NCBI RefSeq assembly: GCF_000312485.1
Contig: NZ_HE997644.1
Coordinates: forward strand, 364,625 to 428,624
Direction of reading: 5' to 3'
DNA length: 64,000 nucleotides
Source of the DNA: Yersinia massiliensis CCUG 53443
GTDB taxonomy: Bacteria > Pseudomonadota > Gammaproteobacteria > Enterobacterales > Enterobacteriaceae
Shown here one piece after another: positions 1 through 7,681 of the stretch (the stretch's first letter is position 1; each line of letters opens with the position of its first letter). The notes under the pieces are model-generated. The model saw only the letters and a list, made by a program, of their open reading frames with translations. It searched no databases and was not told the DNA's origin. Both the position numbers and the translations under genes were made by a program.

Positions 1-30
1 CGGGCTTTTTTTTGTTGTTTCCTGTACGCG
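1..30 (-). terminator. thr operon attenuator, cut by the window edge
   Basis: Read on the minus strand, the thrL stop codon is followed by an A-rich spacer and then GCCCG, which matches the start of the thr attenuator hairpin of enteric bacteria. Only the first arm is inside the window. The thrA structural gene would lie beyond position 1. Identification rests on the adjacent leader peptide and on remembered similarity to the E. coli leader. Confidence 0.7.
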
Positions 31-99
31 TCAGCCCGCCCCGTAACCAGTGGTTTCGGTGGTGGTAATAATTGTTGTGATCAGGCTGATGTATCGCAT
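31..99 (-). CDS. thrL: thr operon leader peptide ThrL
   Basis: A 22-residue frame starting MRYISLITT and ending TTGYGAG, then TGA. It contains seven threonine and four isoleucine codons, the composition expected of the leader that couples ribosome stalling at Thr/Ile codons to attenuation of thrABC. E. coli ThrL has a similar Thr/Ile-rich core and also ends in GAG. It lies just downstream of a thr-type promoter and just upstream of the attenuator arm. The ATG has only a weak purine-rich ribosome site, as is common for leader peptides. Confidence 0.9.
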   Translation of the reverse strand: MRYISLITTIITTTETTGYGAG

Positions 100-137
100 G
101 TCGTCTGTCTGTCTCATAAATGAAGCTCTCCCTCTAT

Positions 138-166
138 TGGTTAAAGCAATCGCCCTGCGAAGTCAA
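138..166 (-). promoter_or_regulatory. thr operon promoter
   Basis: On the minus strand TTGACT (positions 166-161) and TAACCA (143-138) are separated by 17 bases and lie about 40 bases upstream of thrL. Both hexamers and the spacing agree with the E. coli thr promoter as I remember it. This is a sequence match only, not a mapped start. Confidence 0.7.
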
Positions 167-868
167 ATTTTTTCATCAAACCACCCCAAAAAAATCGCTC
201 TTTTAATGTTGTAAATCCTCTAACTCAACACGGGTAATTTGGCGACAGTTCGAAATAAGCCCTCAACATCCAGCCAATAAAACTAGAAATCTGCCTTTAA
301 TCACCATAATAAACTCTCACATCTTTTTTAACCCAATGACAAAAATACTCGGACAGACAAGTCATACAACAGTGGCGATAAAAATCCGATAGCAGAAATA
401 AAATAGTCACTTTTTGACTCGCTATTCGGACAACCGATTAAAACAGGTGCAAAAAGTGCTGCTCTCGCAAGTTATTTTACATTTATCTAACATCGACGAT
501 AATTCTTCTAATGTTTTTCCATGAATTAACACGCTGACACGAAAAACAGGATCATCGCTATCATGTCGCGAGAATATTGATTTTAAACAATAAAAATCAA
601 GAGATTAGAAAAGTTATATTTTTGTTACCCGCATGAACAATTTTATAATATTAACAACACTGAATCGATCGCATATTTTAACCCATAATCCCTTAAGCTT
701 GTATTCTTGTAAGTCTTTTTCACAAAAGTGTTAACGTGCTACAATTGAATTTGATATATGTCAACAAAGCGTAGTTTTGTTGGGTGGTAGATTCGGCTCA
801 CACTGTTATATTGCTGTTAATAGCGTTAGGATATGCGCCGCTTTTGTCACCTTTGGGGCTGTAGGGAG
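167..868. other. Long AT-rich intergenic region between thr promoter and arcA leader
   Basis: About 700 bases without a supported gene. E. coli has lasT (yjtD) between thrL and yjjY, and no such frame is present here. The part from roughly 720 onward (ending near GTGTTAACGTGCTACAATTG and GATATATGTCAAC) resembles the conserved multi-promoter upstream region of arcA. The remainder is AT-rich with no RNA gene or repeat that I can identify. Confidence 0.5.
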
Positions 869-946
869 TCACACCCCGATCAAGCTTGTAATGTTGTTGA
901 CGTTGATGGAAAGTGCATCAAGAACGCGTTTACGTACTTTAGTCAT
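869..946 (-). CDS. yjjY: YjjY-like small protein, divergent from arcA
   Basis: A 25-codon frame beginning MTKVR, containing VLDALSINVNNI, and ending at TGA. This matches the N-terminal half of E. coli YjjY, a small protein of unknown function encoded divergently just upstream of arcA, as I recall its sequence. The E. coli form is nearly twice as long, so this one is truncated relative to it. The DNA is also part of the conserved arcA upstream region, so conservation could reflect regulatory RNA or DNA rather than translation. The position, opposite to arcA about 100 bases away, is the same as in E. coli. Confidence 0.5.
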   Translation of the reverse strand: MTKVRKRVLDALSINVNNITSLIGV

Positions 947-1048
947 GTGATGAGCGGGATGACGAGTAACAAGTCAATAAAAACCCTAATATAACAAAGA
1001 CTTCTGTACTTCCTATTTCTATTTTGTTGGCAATTTTAGGTAGCAAAC
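947..1048 (+). promoter_or_regulatory. arcA proximal leader
   Basis: The bases before arcA (TTCCTATTTCTATTTTGTTGGCAATTTTAGGTAGCAAAC, quoted here only by its landmarks TTGGCAATTTTAGGTAGC) closely resemble the E. coli arcA leader. The AGGTAGC stretch is the ribosome-binding site, placed about six bases from the ATG. No riboswitch fold was recognised. Confidence 0.45.
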
Positions 1049-1765
1049 ATGCAGACCCCGCACATTCTGATCGTAGAAGATGAGATAGTTACTCGTAACA
1101 CCCTTAAAAGCATTTTCGAGGCGGAAGGCTATGTTGTTCATGAAGCCAATGATGGCGCAGAAATGCACCACATTCTGTCTGAAAATGATATCAACTTAGT
1201 TATCATGGACATCAACCTGCCAGGCAAAAATGGCCTGCTGCTGGCACGGGAACTTCGTGAACAAGCCAGTGTTGCCCTAATGTTCCTGACAGGTCGCGAT
1301 AACGAAGTCGATAAGATCCTTGGCTTGGAAATTGGTGCTGATGACTACATCACCAAACCATTCAATCCGCGCGAACTGACCATTCGGGCCCGTAATTTAC
1401 TGTCACGCACCATGAACTTGGGCAGCGTAGGTGAAGAGCGCCGCTTGGTTGAGAGCTATAAATTTAATGGCTGGGAGCTGGATATCAACAGCCGCTCGTT
1501 GATTAGCCCTGCTGGCGAGCACTATAAGCTACCACGCAGTGAGTTCCGCGCCATGCTGCACTTCTGCGAAAACCCAGGCAAGATTCAGTCTCGTGGTGAA
1601 TTGCTGAAGAAAATGACCGGCCGTGAATTGAAACCTCATGACCGTACCGTGGACGTGACTATCCGTCGTATTCGTAAACATTTCGAGTCTACGCCGGACA
1701 CGCCTGAAATCATCGCCACCATCCATGGCGAAGGTTATCGTTTCTGTGGTGATTTAGAAGAGTAA
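1049..1765 (+). CDS. arcA: Two-component response regulator ArcA
   Basis: A 238-residue OmpR/PhoB-family regulator, the output of the ArcB-ArcA redox-sensing system that represses aerobic respiration genes under low oxygen. The receiver domain is about residues 5-117, with the acidic pocket in ILIVEDE, the phospho-acceptor Asp in VIMDINLPG (about residue 54) and the conserved Lys in [10 protein letters not shown]-terminal winged-helix domain (about 135-233) ends in [13 protein letters not shown] and GEGYRF. Length equals the E. coli protein. The start follows a conserved AGGTAGC site. A strong terminator lies 22 bases downstream and may also serve creA. Confidence 0.97.
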   Translation: MQTPHILIVEDEIVTRNTLKSIFEAEGYVVHEANDGAEMHHILSENDINLVIMDINLPGKNGLLLARELREQASVALMFLTGRDNEVDKILGLEIGADDYITKPFNPRELTIRARNLLSRTMNLGSVGEERRLVESYKFNGWELDINSRSLISPAGEHYKLPRSEFRAMLHFCENPGKIQSRGELLKKMTGRELKPHDRTVDVTIRRIRKHFESTPDTPEIIATIHGEGYRFCGDLEE

Positions 1766-1786
1766 TCTTCACCATCATTCAGAGAC

Positions 1787-1816
1787 AAAAAGGCCAGCTT
1801 TACGCTGGCTTTTTTT
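1787..1816 (+). terminator. Rho-independent terminator after arcA
   Basis: GCCAGC, loop TTTAC, GCTGGC, followed by a run of seven T and preceded by an A-run. It can therefore act in both directions between convergent arcA and creA. Confidence 0.85.
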
Positions 1817-1844
1817 ATGTCTGCACACAACAAAATAAGGCCTG

Positions 1845-2312
1845 TTACCAAGGCATAATCGGCACTGCACTGATGGCATTTTTGGGTGAGCCATCCACCA
1901 CACGATCCGAGTACGTCAAATAGATGAGCGCATTACGTTTTTGGTCATAGAAACGGACCACTTGTAGCTTTTTAAATACCAATGACGTTCGTTTCTGGAA
2001 GACAACGGTGCCATCCGATTTTTTATTCTTAATTTTGTCTGTCAGCTCAATGGGCCCAACTTGCTGGCAAGAAATGGCTGCATCTGATGTATCTTCCGCT
2101 AACCCCAGCCCCCCCTTGATACCCCCCGTTTTTGCCCGACTGATATAACAAGTTACATTTTTAACGTCAGGGTCATCGAAGGCTTCAACCACGATTTTAT
2201 GATCAGGTCCCAGCAACTTAAACACCGTATCAACTGAACCAATTTCCTCAGCATGGACACTCATTACGCCCAAAGAAAGCATGCACCCAAGCAATATCCA
2301 ACTTTTTTTCAT
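1845..2312 (-). CDS. creA: CreA family periplasmic protein
   Basis: A 155-residue protein with an N-terminal signal peptide ([21 protein letters not shown], cleavage expected after the Ala at about residue 21). The mature domain contains paired cysteines ([12 protein letters not shown] and ISCQQVGP) typical of the CreA/DUF1467-like family. Its function is unknown. In E. coli creA heads the creABCD locus, but no creB, creC or creD follows here, so creA stands alone next to rob. It is convergent with arcA and divergent from rob across about 225 bases. Confidence 0.9.
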   Translation of the reverse strand: MKKSWILLGCMLSLGVMSVHAEEIGSVDTVFKLLGPDHKIVVEAFDDPDVKNVTCYISRAKTGGIKGGLGLAEDTSDAAISCQQVGPIELTDKIKNKKSDGTVVFQKRTSLVFKKLQVVRFYDQKRNALIYLTYSDRVVDGSPKNAISAVPIMPW

Positions 2313-2537
2313 ACACTTACTCCATTCCGTTGAATAACGTTATCCAACGTTAAATTTTTGTAGCAAAAATAGCGTACTCGGTAAAAATTCACTTTATCAA
2401 TCTTAGATACTTATCTAACACATAATGCCAGTAAATTCTTAAGCAGTCGGGAACATAAAAAGTTGCTACTATGCGCCAGAGTTATTTTTTCCATATTAAT
2501 AACACCCTAAATTTAGGCCGTTTTACGAGGAAGATCT

Positions 2538-3404
2538 ATGGATCAAGCCAGTATCATTCGTGATTTGCTTAGCTGGCTAGAAAGTCATTTAGACCAGCCT
2601 TTAGCACTGGACAATGTCGCTGCCAAAGCAGGCTACTCAAAATGGCATTTGCAGCGAATGTTCAAGGATGTCACCGGGAATGCTATCGGTGCTTATATTC
2701 GCGCAAGAAGGCTATCAAAAGCCGCTGTTGCGTTACGACTCACTAGCCGCCCTATTTTGGACATTGCCCTGCAGTATCGCTTTGATTCGCAGCAAACCTT
2801 TACCCGTGCGTTTAAAAAACAGTTTGCGCAAACACCTGCGCTATACCGTCGGGCTGAGGATTGGCATTCAGCGGGGATATGCCCACCGATTCGGTTAGGG
2901 ACCTATACGTTGCCGCAACCTGAATTTATCACGTTACCTGAACAACACTTAGTCGGTCTAACGCAAAGTTATTCTTGCACCCTCGAGCAGATATCGAATT
3001 TCCGAACTGAGTTGCGCACACAGTTCTGGCGACAGTATTTGGGGAATGCCGATCAACTGCCACCGGTGCTCTATGGCCTACATCACTCCCGCCCTAATCA
3101 GGAGAAGGATGATGAGCAAGAGATTTTCTATACCACGGCCATAGAACCCCAGCACGTGCCGAGCAATGTACAAGAAGGCCAAGCCGTTATCTTGCAAGGG
3201 GGAGAATATGCGCTGTTTAACTATGACGGGCCGCTGGATGGTTTGCAGGACTTCATCCTCACGCTTTACGGCACTTGCTTGCCGCAGCTAGGGCTGACCC
3301 GCAGACGTGGATATGATATCGAGCGATTCTTCCCGCAGGGGAGGCCAAAAGATCAGCCTCCAACCACGCTTAAATGTGAGTATCTCATCCCAATTAGACG
3401 TTAG
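2538..3404 (+). CDS. rob: Right origin-binding protein Rob, AraC-family regulator
   Basis: A 288-residue AraC/XylS regulator with the DNA-binding domain at the N-terminus (about residues 8-110). The recognition regions AAKAGYSKWHLQRMFKD and the second helix-turn-helix ILDIALQYRFDSQQTFTRAF are nearly identical to E. coli Rob. The C-terminal half is the GyrI-like ligand-binding domain. Rob activates mar/sox/rob regulon genes such as efflux pumps in response to bile salts and fatty acids. The start has a GAGGAAG ribosome site seven bases upstream. The 3' end overlaps convergent gpmB by four bases. Confidence 0.96.
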   Translation: MDQASIIRDLLSWLESHLDQPLALDNVAAKAGYSKWHLQRMFKDVTGNAIGAYIRARRLSKAAVALRLTSRPILDIALQYRFDSQQTFTRAFKKQFAQTPALYRRAEDWHSAGICPPIRLGTYTLPQPEFITLPEQHLVGLTQSYSCTLEQISNFRTELRTQFWRQYLGNADQLPPVLYGLHHSRPNQEKDDEQEIFYTTAIEPQHVPSNVQEGQAVILQGGEYALFNYDGPLDGLQDFILTLYGTCLPQLGLTRRRGYDIERFFPQGRPKDQPPTTLKCEYLIPIRR

Positions 3405-4048
3405 CGTTGTAACTCATCAAGTGCTGGCATATCCAAATGCGCGGTATCGCCAGCACTTTCAATGACCCAACCAGATGCTAGCCAAGGACTTTCCTGATAA
3501 TCAACACGCGACAACGAGCAGTTGCGCAACCGCAGGCGACGTTCAGCATGTGCCGGTAAGCCCAGTAATGTACTCAGCAGACATCCCAACGCCATACCAT
3601 GGCTAATTAACAACGGCTTACTCCCCGCCGGTAGCTCTAAACAACTGTCCAGCGCCGCGCGCATCCGCCGACCTAACTCAGCCATCGATTCCCCTTCCGG
3701 GATACGACCACCTTCTGTGCCATTGACCATCTGCTTGCGCCATTGCTCTTCTTCTGGCGTTAAACTTTCAATCGGACGAGTTTCCAATACGCCCATGTTC
3801 AACTCGCGCAAGCGTGGGTCTGTCACCATTTTTAGCCCACAAGCATCGGCGATGATTTTTGCCGTCTGCTGCGTACGCCCAAGATCACTGGCGATAATAT
3901 GCGTGATCCCTTGGCTACGAACCCGTTGCGCAACAAGGTAGGCCTGACGTATCCCGATGTCGGTCAACGGGCTATCTGATTGGCCTTGAATACGGCGTTC
4001 CGCGTTCCAAATGGTTTCGCCATGACGCACGAGATATACCTGTAACAT
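3401..4048 (-). CDS. gpmB: Histidine phosphatase GpmB (YtjC)
   Basis: A 215-residue member of the histidine phosphatase (phosphoglycerate mutase-like) superfamily. The RHGET motif (residues 8-12, LVRHGETIWN) carries the nucleophilic His, with further catalytic residues in ASDLGRTQQTA and LLISHGMALG. It is annotated in enterics as probable phosphoglycerate mutase 2, though phosphatase activity is at least as likely. Its 3' end overlaps the end of rob. It is divergent from yjjX. Confidence 0.92.
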   Translation of the reverse strand: MLQVYLVRHGETIWNAERRIQGQSDSPLTDIGIRQAYLVAQRVRSQGITHIIASDLGRTQQTAKIIADACGLKMVTDPRLRELNMGVLETRPIESLTPEEEQWRKQMVNGTEGGRIPEGESMAELGRRMRAALDSCLELPAGSKPLLISHGMALGCLLSTLLGLPAHAERRLRLRNCSLSRVDYQESPWLASGWVIESAGDTAHLDMPALDELQR

Positions 4049-4202
4049 GTCATTTATCCGTTATACTGCGTGAAATAATCGCTAAGCCTATGACGTTAAC
4101 CTCTACTCAAGACCTTGGCGCGGCAAAGTCACTGGTCAGCCGACGCCAACCAGCCGCTTCAAATGCAATGAGTATAGGCTCTTAAATATATCGAGACTCA
4201 TT

Positions 4203-4733
4203 ATGTACCATGTTGTTGCTGCCACTACCAACCCTGCAAAGATCAAGGCTATTAGCCTCGCGTTCGATGATGTTTTTGGCCCCAATGGTTATCGTGTTGA
4301 AGGTATCAACGTCGACAGTGGCGTTCCCCTGCAACCTATCGGCAGTATTGAGACGCGCACAGGTGCCAGACAACGAGTGAGTCATGCCCGTCAGATGCGC
4401 CCTGAGGCTGATTTTTGGGTCGGGGTTGAAGCCGGTATCGAAGATAATATGACCTTTGCATGGATGGTTATTGAACACTTACAATCACGAGGCGAGTCTC
4501 GTTCTGCCAGTTTGATGCTGCCCGATATTATATTGCAAGGGATTCGCCAAGGCCGTGAGCTAGGCGACGAAATGGCCGATTTAACGGGCATTTCGAATGT
4601 GAAACATCAGGGCGGTGCCATTGGCATTTTCACTAACGGGAAGTTAACGCGCACCAGTGTTTATCATCAGGCGCTATTGCTAGCACTCGTCCCCTTTCAC
4701 AATGAGATTTATCAACGCCCAGCCGAGGGCTAA
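4203..4733 (+). CDS. yjjX: Inosine/xanthosine triphosphatase YjjX
   Basis: A 176-residue NTPase of the Maf/Ham1-like YjjX family, which hydrolyses deaminated purine nucleoside triphosphates (ITP, XTP). The family hallmark [13 protein letters not shown] lies at residues 4-16. The segments [21 protein letters not shown] and [13 protein letters not shown] form the nucleotide pocket, and [11 protein letters not shown] is near the C-terminus. It is convergent with trpR, only 17 bases away. Confidence 0.93.
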   Translation: MYHVVAATTNPAKIKAISLAFDDVFGPNGYRVEGINVDSGVPLQPIGSIETRTGARQRVSHARQMRPEADFWVGVEAGIEDNMTFAWMVIEHLQSRGESRSASLMLPDIILQGIRQGRELGDEMADLTGISNVKHQGGAIGIFTNGKLTRTSVYHQALLLALVPFHNEIYQRPAEG

Positions 4734-4750
4734 AACACCCGCTAAATCGG

Positions 4751-5116
4751 TTACTTTTTATCAGCCAGCAATTGGGCTTCAAGCCAGTGCTTAAGTGGTA
4801 ACGGCGCGGTTTTCAAACTATTGGAGCCCCGAGTGATGGTCGCGATACCCGCGCCCAACTGGTTTTTCAGCTCTCGTTGACTTAATTCCCCACGCATTAA
4901 CTCTTCAATAATACGCACGCGAGTCCCCAGTGCAGTGCGCTCATCGGGCGTCAACATCAGTTGCAATAACGGCAAATGAAGATCTTGCGCAATGGCATTT
5001 TGCAGCAACGCAACAAAACTCAGCCAATGCTGATTATCTTCAGGGGATAACGCGGGGTCGGGAATGTGGTCTTCATTTGCCAACGCAGGCATGTCGGTCG
5101 ATTGTTGTTTTGTCAT
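4751..5116 (-). CDS. trpR: Trp operon repressor TrpR
   Basis: A 121-residue tryptophan-responsive repressor. The segment [20 protein letters not shown] and the helix-turn-helix [20 protein letters not shown] match E. coli TrpR almost residue for residue. The protein is about 13 residues longer than the E. coli form, mostly in a variable N-terminal arm before the WLSFVALL helix. A palindromic TrpR operator overlaps its upstream region, which indicates autoregulation. It lies downstream of slt in the same direction. Confidence 0.95.
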   Translation of the reverse strand: MTKQQSTDMPALANEDHIPDPALSPEDNQHWLSFVALLQNAIAQDLHLPLLQLMLTPDERTALGTRVRIIEELMRGELSQRELKNQLGAGIATITRGSNSLKTAPLPLKHWLEAQLLADKK

Positions 5117-5127
5117 GGTCTGCCGCC

Positions 5128-5145
5128 ATACTATTTAACTAGTAC
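5128..5145 (-). promoter_or_regulatory. TrpR operator in front of trpR
   Basis: The minus strand reads GTACTAGTTAAATAGTAT, differing at two positions from the perfect palindrome GTACTAGTTAACTAGTAC recognised by TrpR. It lies 12 bases upstream of the trpR start codon, the position expected for autorepression. Confidence 0.8.
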
Positions 5146-5250
5146 AGCAGCATAACATAATGACTGATAGAGCCAAAGTACTTGCCGTGGCAGGTTAACA
5201 ACTCATACGCCTGCCACGGCATGAACTCAGGAAATGACAGTAAACGTCAC

Positions 5251-7170
5251 TCAATAACGGCGTTGCCACTCAGCATCACTCAACACTTTTGCTGGGCGAT
5301 TCATAAAGTGGCGGTAAAAAGCATCATAGGCCAATACATTTTTTACGTAACCACGGGTTTCGGAGAAAGGAATGCTCTCGATAAATGCCACAGCATCGAC
5401 CTGACCCGCACTATTCCCTAGCCACGTATTGACTCGTGAAGGACCCGCATTATAAGCCGCACTGGATAAGATACGGTTACGGCCAAACTGCTGATAGACC
5501 TCTTCCAGATAACTCGTGCCAATCTCAATATTCGTGACAGGATCCAGCAATTGGCTGCTATTAACATAGCCACTGATATTATTCAGCTTTACCGTATGTT
5601 CGGCGGTGCGCGGCATCACCTGCATCAGCCCTGACGCCCCAACAGGCGATTGTGCTTTCGGGTTCCAGGCACTCTCTTGGCGAGCAATGGCCATGGCATA
5701 ACTTGGTGTTATCCCTTTACCTTCTGTTGCCTGACGGAACTCTTTCGGCCACGCTAGCGGGAAACGCTCTTCCAGATGATCCCACAGCTTAGCCACAATC
5801 GTGGCCTGGACACTCAGGTCAGCCCATTTTTGGTTAAAGGCGTAACGCGCTAAAGCTTCCTGCTCCGGCTTGCTGCGGCTAGCGACCAAATAACTCCACT
5901 CGTTTCGAGCCAAGTTATCCATATTCCAATACATCAACTCGCGGACGCGAGCGATCTCCGGCCGCTGAGCCAAAGAGGCATCGGGTTTAGCCGCAATCTC
6001 CACTTTTATCGGATAAGGCACGCCCAGCTTCTGCGCTGCGACCATTGGATAAAAACCACGCTCTTGCATCAAACTGCGCAAGATAGCTTCGCCTTCGGCT
6101 TTTTTGCCCTGCTCCAATAACAGTGAGGCACGCCAGTAGCGCCACTCATCTTTGTTTTGCGCATCGGCCGGTAAACGCGCCAGCCAGTTCGCTAAACCTT
6201 GACGATCGCCACTCCCCAGCGACATACGAATACGACGCTCCAGCAGCGGGGTGGAATGACTGCGTAACGTGACTTGATCCCGCCATTTCGCTTGATCATA
6301 GGTAGCATCTGTCCCCATGAGACGCCAAGCAACAGCCTCTTCCAGCTCCAGCTTCTCGCTATCACTCATTTTTTGCAGTCGTACTAACGTCGGGATCATC
6401 GCACGGGCATTTTCCGCATCCTGACGTGCCAGCCGTGTAAAGGCGATTATCGTGGCTGAACGCGTAAAATCTGTCGGCCCAACAGTCCGAGCGAAGCTCT
6501 CAACACTGGCTGGGTCACTTTGCAATTTAGCCAAGGCCGTGCCCATTGTTTGGTAATCGGCGGGTAGCTGTTTGAGTAAATAGCTGACCAAACTCGCATT
6601 ACCCTCTTTTAGGGCCAACTTCATGCGCGCTAACGTCGCCAATGGTGTTTGATGTCCGGCTTGTTGCCAGACACTGAATAATTTGTCGCAACTACTCGGT
6701 AGCGCCTGACCATTAAGCCAAATTTCACTTGCGCCATCCCAAGCAACTTGCTGCTCACCCGTCGCCCATTTGGCATAGTAATAGTTACAGCGAGCCGCAA
6801 CCGGTTTCGGCGCAGTTGGGCTGAAGGCCAATAGCCCGCGCCAATCTTCACGACGCGCCAGCTCATTGACAAAGCGGGATGAGAGCGAACTTGCGGGCGG
6901 CAATGTTGGATTCCGGCTGAGGAAATCATTCACTTGCGCCGCGCTCACTTGGCTCAGATCTTGAGTTAACTGGCGGTATTCCAGATACGGATACAGTGGA
7001 TAGTCACGTAACGTGGGCATCAGTTGCGCCACGGTATCCATCTGATTGCTGTCCCAAGCCAGTTTAACTTGCTGATAGCGTTGCCGTTGGGCATCAAGGG
7101 AGTCAGCGAATGCCGCTCCTGAGGTCGTCACCAGACACACGCCAATCGCCAGATATCGCCACTTTTCCAT
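5251..7170 (-). CDS. slt: Soluble lytic murein transglycosylase Slt70
   Basis: A 639-residue periplasmic enzyme that cleaves peptidoglycan glycan strands to form 1,6-anhydromuropeptides. A signal peptide ends at about residue 22 (SGAAFA). A long alpha-helical superhelix domain (to about 440) precedes the C-terminal lysozyme-like domain. There AIARQESAWNPKAQSPVGAS contains the catalytic Glu, followed by GLMQVMP and the AYNAGP motif. Length matches the family. trpR follows 134 bases downstream in the same direction, as in E. coli. Confidence 0.96.
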   Translation of the reverse strand: MEKWRYLAIGVCLVTTSGAAFADSLDAQRQRYQQVKLAWDSNQMDTVAQLMPTLRDYPLYPYLEYRQLTQDLSQVSAAQVNDFLSRNPTLPPASSLSSRFVNELARREDWRGLLAFSPTAPKPVAARCNYYYAKWATGEQQVAWDGASEIWLNGQALPSSCDKLFSVWQQAGHQTPLATLARMKLALKEGNASLVSYLLKQLPADYQTMGTALAKLQSDPASVESFARTVGPTDFTRSATIIAFTRLARQDAENARAMIPTLVRLQKMSDSEKLELEEAVAWRLMGTDATYDQAKWRDQVTLRSHSTPLLERRIRMSLGSGDRQGLANWLARLPADAQNKDEWRYWRASLLLEQGKKAEGEAILRSLMQERGFYPMVAAQKLGVPYPIKVEIAAKPDASLAQRPEIARVRELMYWNMDNLARNEWSYLVASRSKPEQEALARYAFNQKWADLSVQATIVAKLWDHLEERFPLAWPKEFRQATEGKGITPSYAMAIARQESAWNPKAQSPVGASGLMQVMPRTAEHTVKLNNISGYVNSSQLLDPVTNIEIGTSYLEEVYQQFGRNRILSSAAYNAGPSRVNTWLGNSAGQVDAVAFIESIPFSETRGYVKNVLAYDAFYRHFMNRPAKVLSDAEWQRRY

Positions 7171-7681
7171 ACTTACTGTTTCCTCACTGGTTGTTGGCTA
7201 CTGCAATTCAATTACCGCAACTTCTGATTAGCTTAGTCATTATAAGTTCCGGCGATGGAACATCTTAACGAAGAGTTTCACCTGATAGCCAGTGATTACA
7301 CACACTAATGGATATGTAGGATGACTCTTTCTATGTATGATTTAAATCGCTGTTGGATTTCCTGCAGGATTAACAATACACATGGTTTTAAGAAGGAAAC
7401 GTCCGAAAATGGTGGCATCAGATTAATCTAGTATTCAATAAGTTAAATTTAGCTTACTGCCAAATATTTCTTATTTATTATCTAAGATCAAAGCACTATT
7501 ATGATAAAAATCTACTATCCTTGCTTAATATCGCTATGCTGTTGTAAATCTTTCATTTATACCCGAAGTCATTGGCGTTATTAACGTTTGGCATGGTCGA
7601 GGGTGAAGGGTAATATCTTTTTAGTAAATATATGCAAACGTAGTGATTATAGATTTACTCATTTTTAAGAAGGTTCTTTCA
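7171..7681. other. Intergenic region between slt and the P-type ATPase
   Basis: About 510 AT-rich bases containing the divergent promoters. A fragment near 7560 (ATACCCGAAGTCATTGGCG) resembles scattered enterobacterial intergenic repeats. A ribosome site AAGAAGG (7667-7673) serves the downstream gene. No gene or RNA was recognised. Confidence 0.4.
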
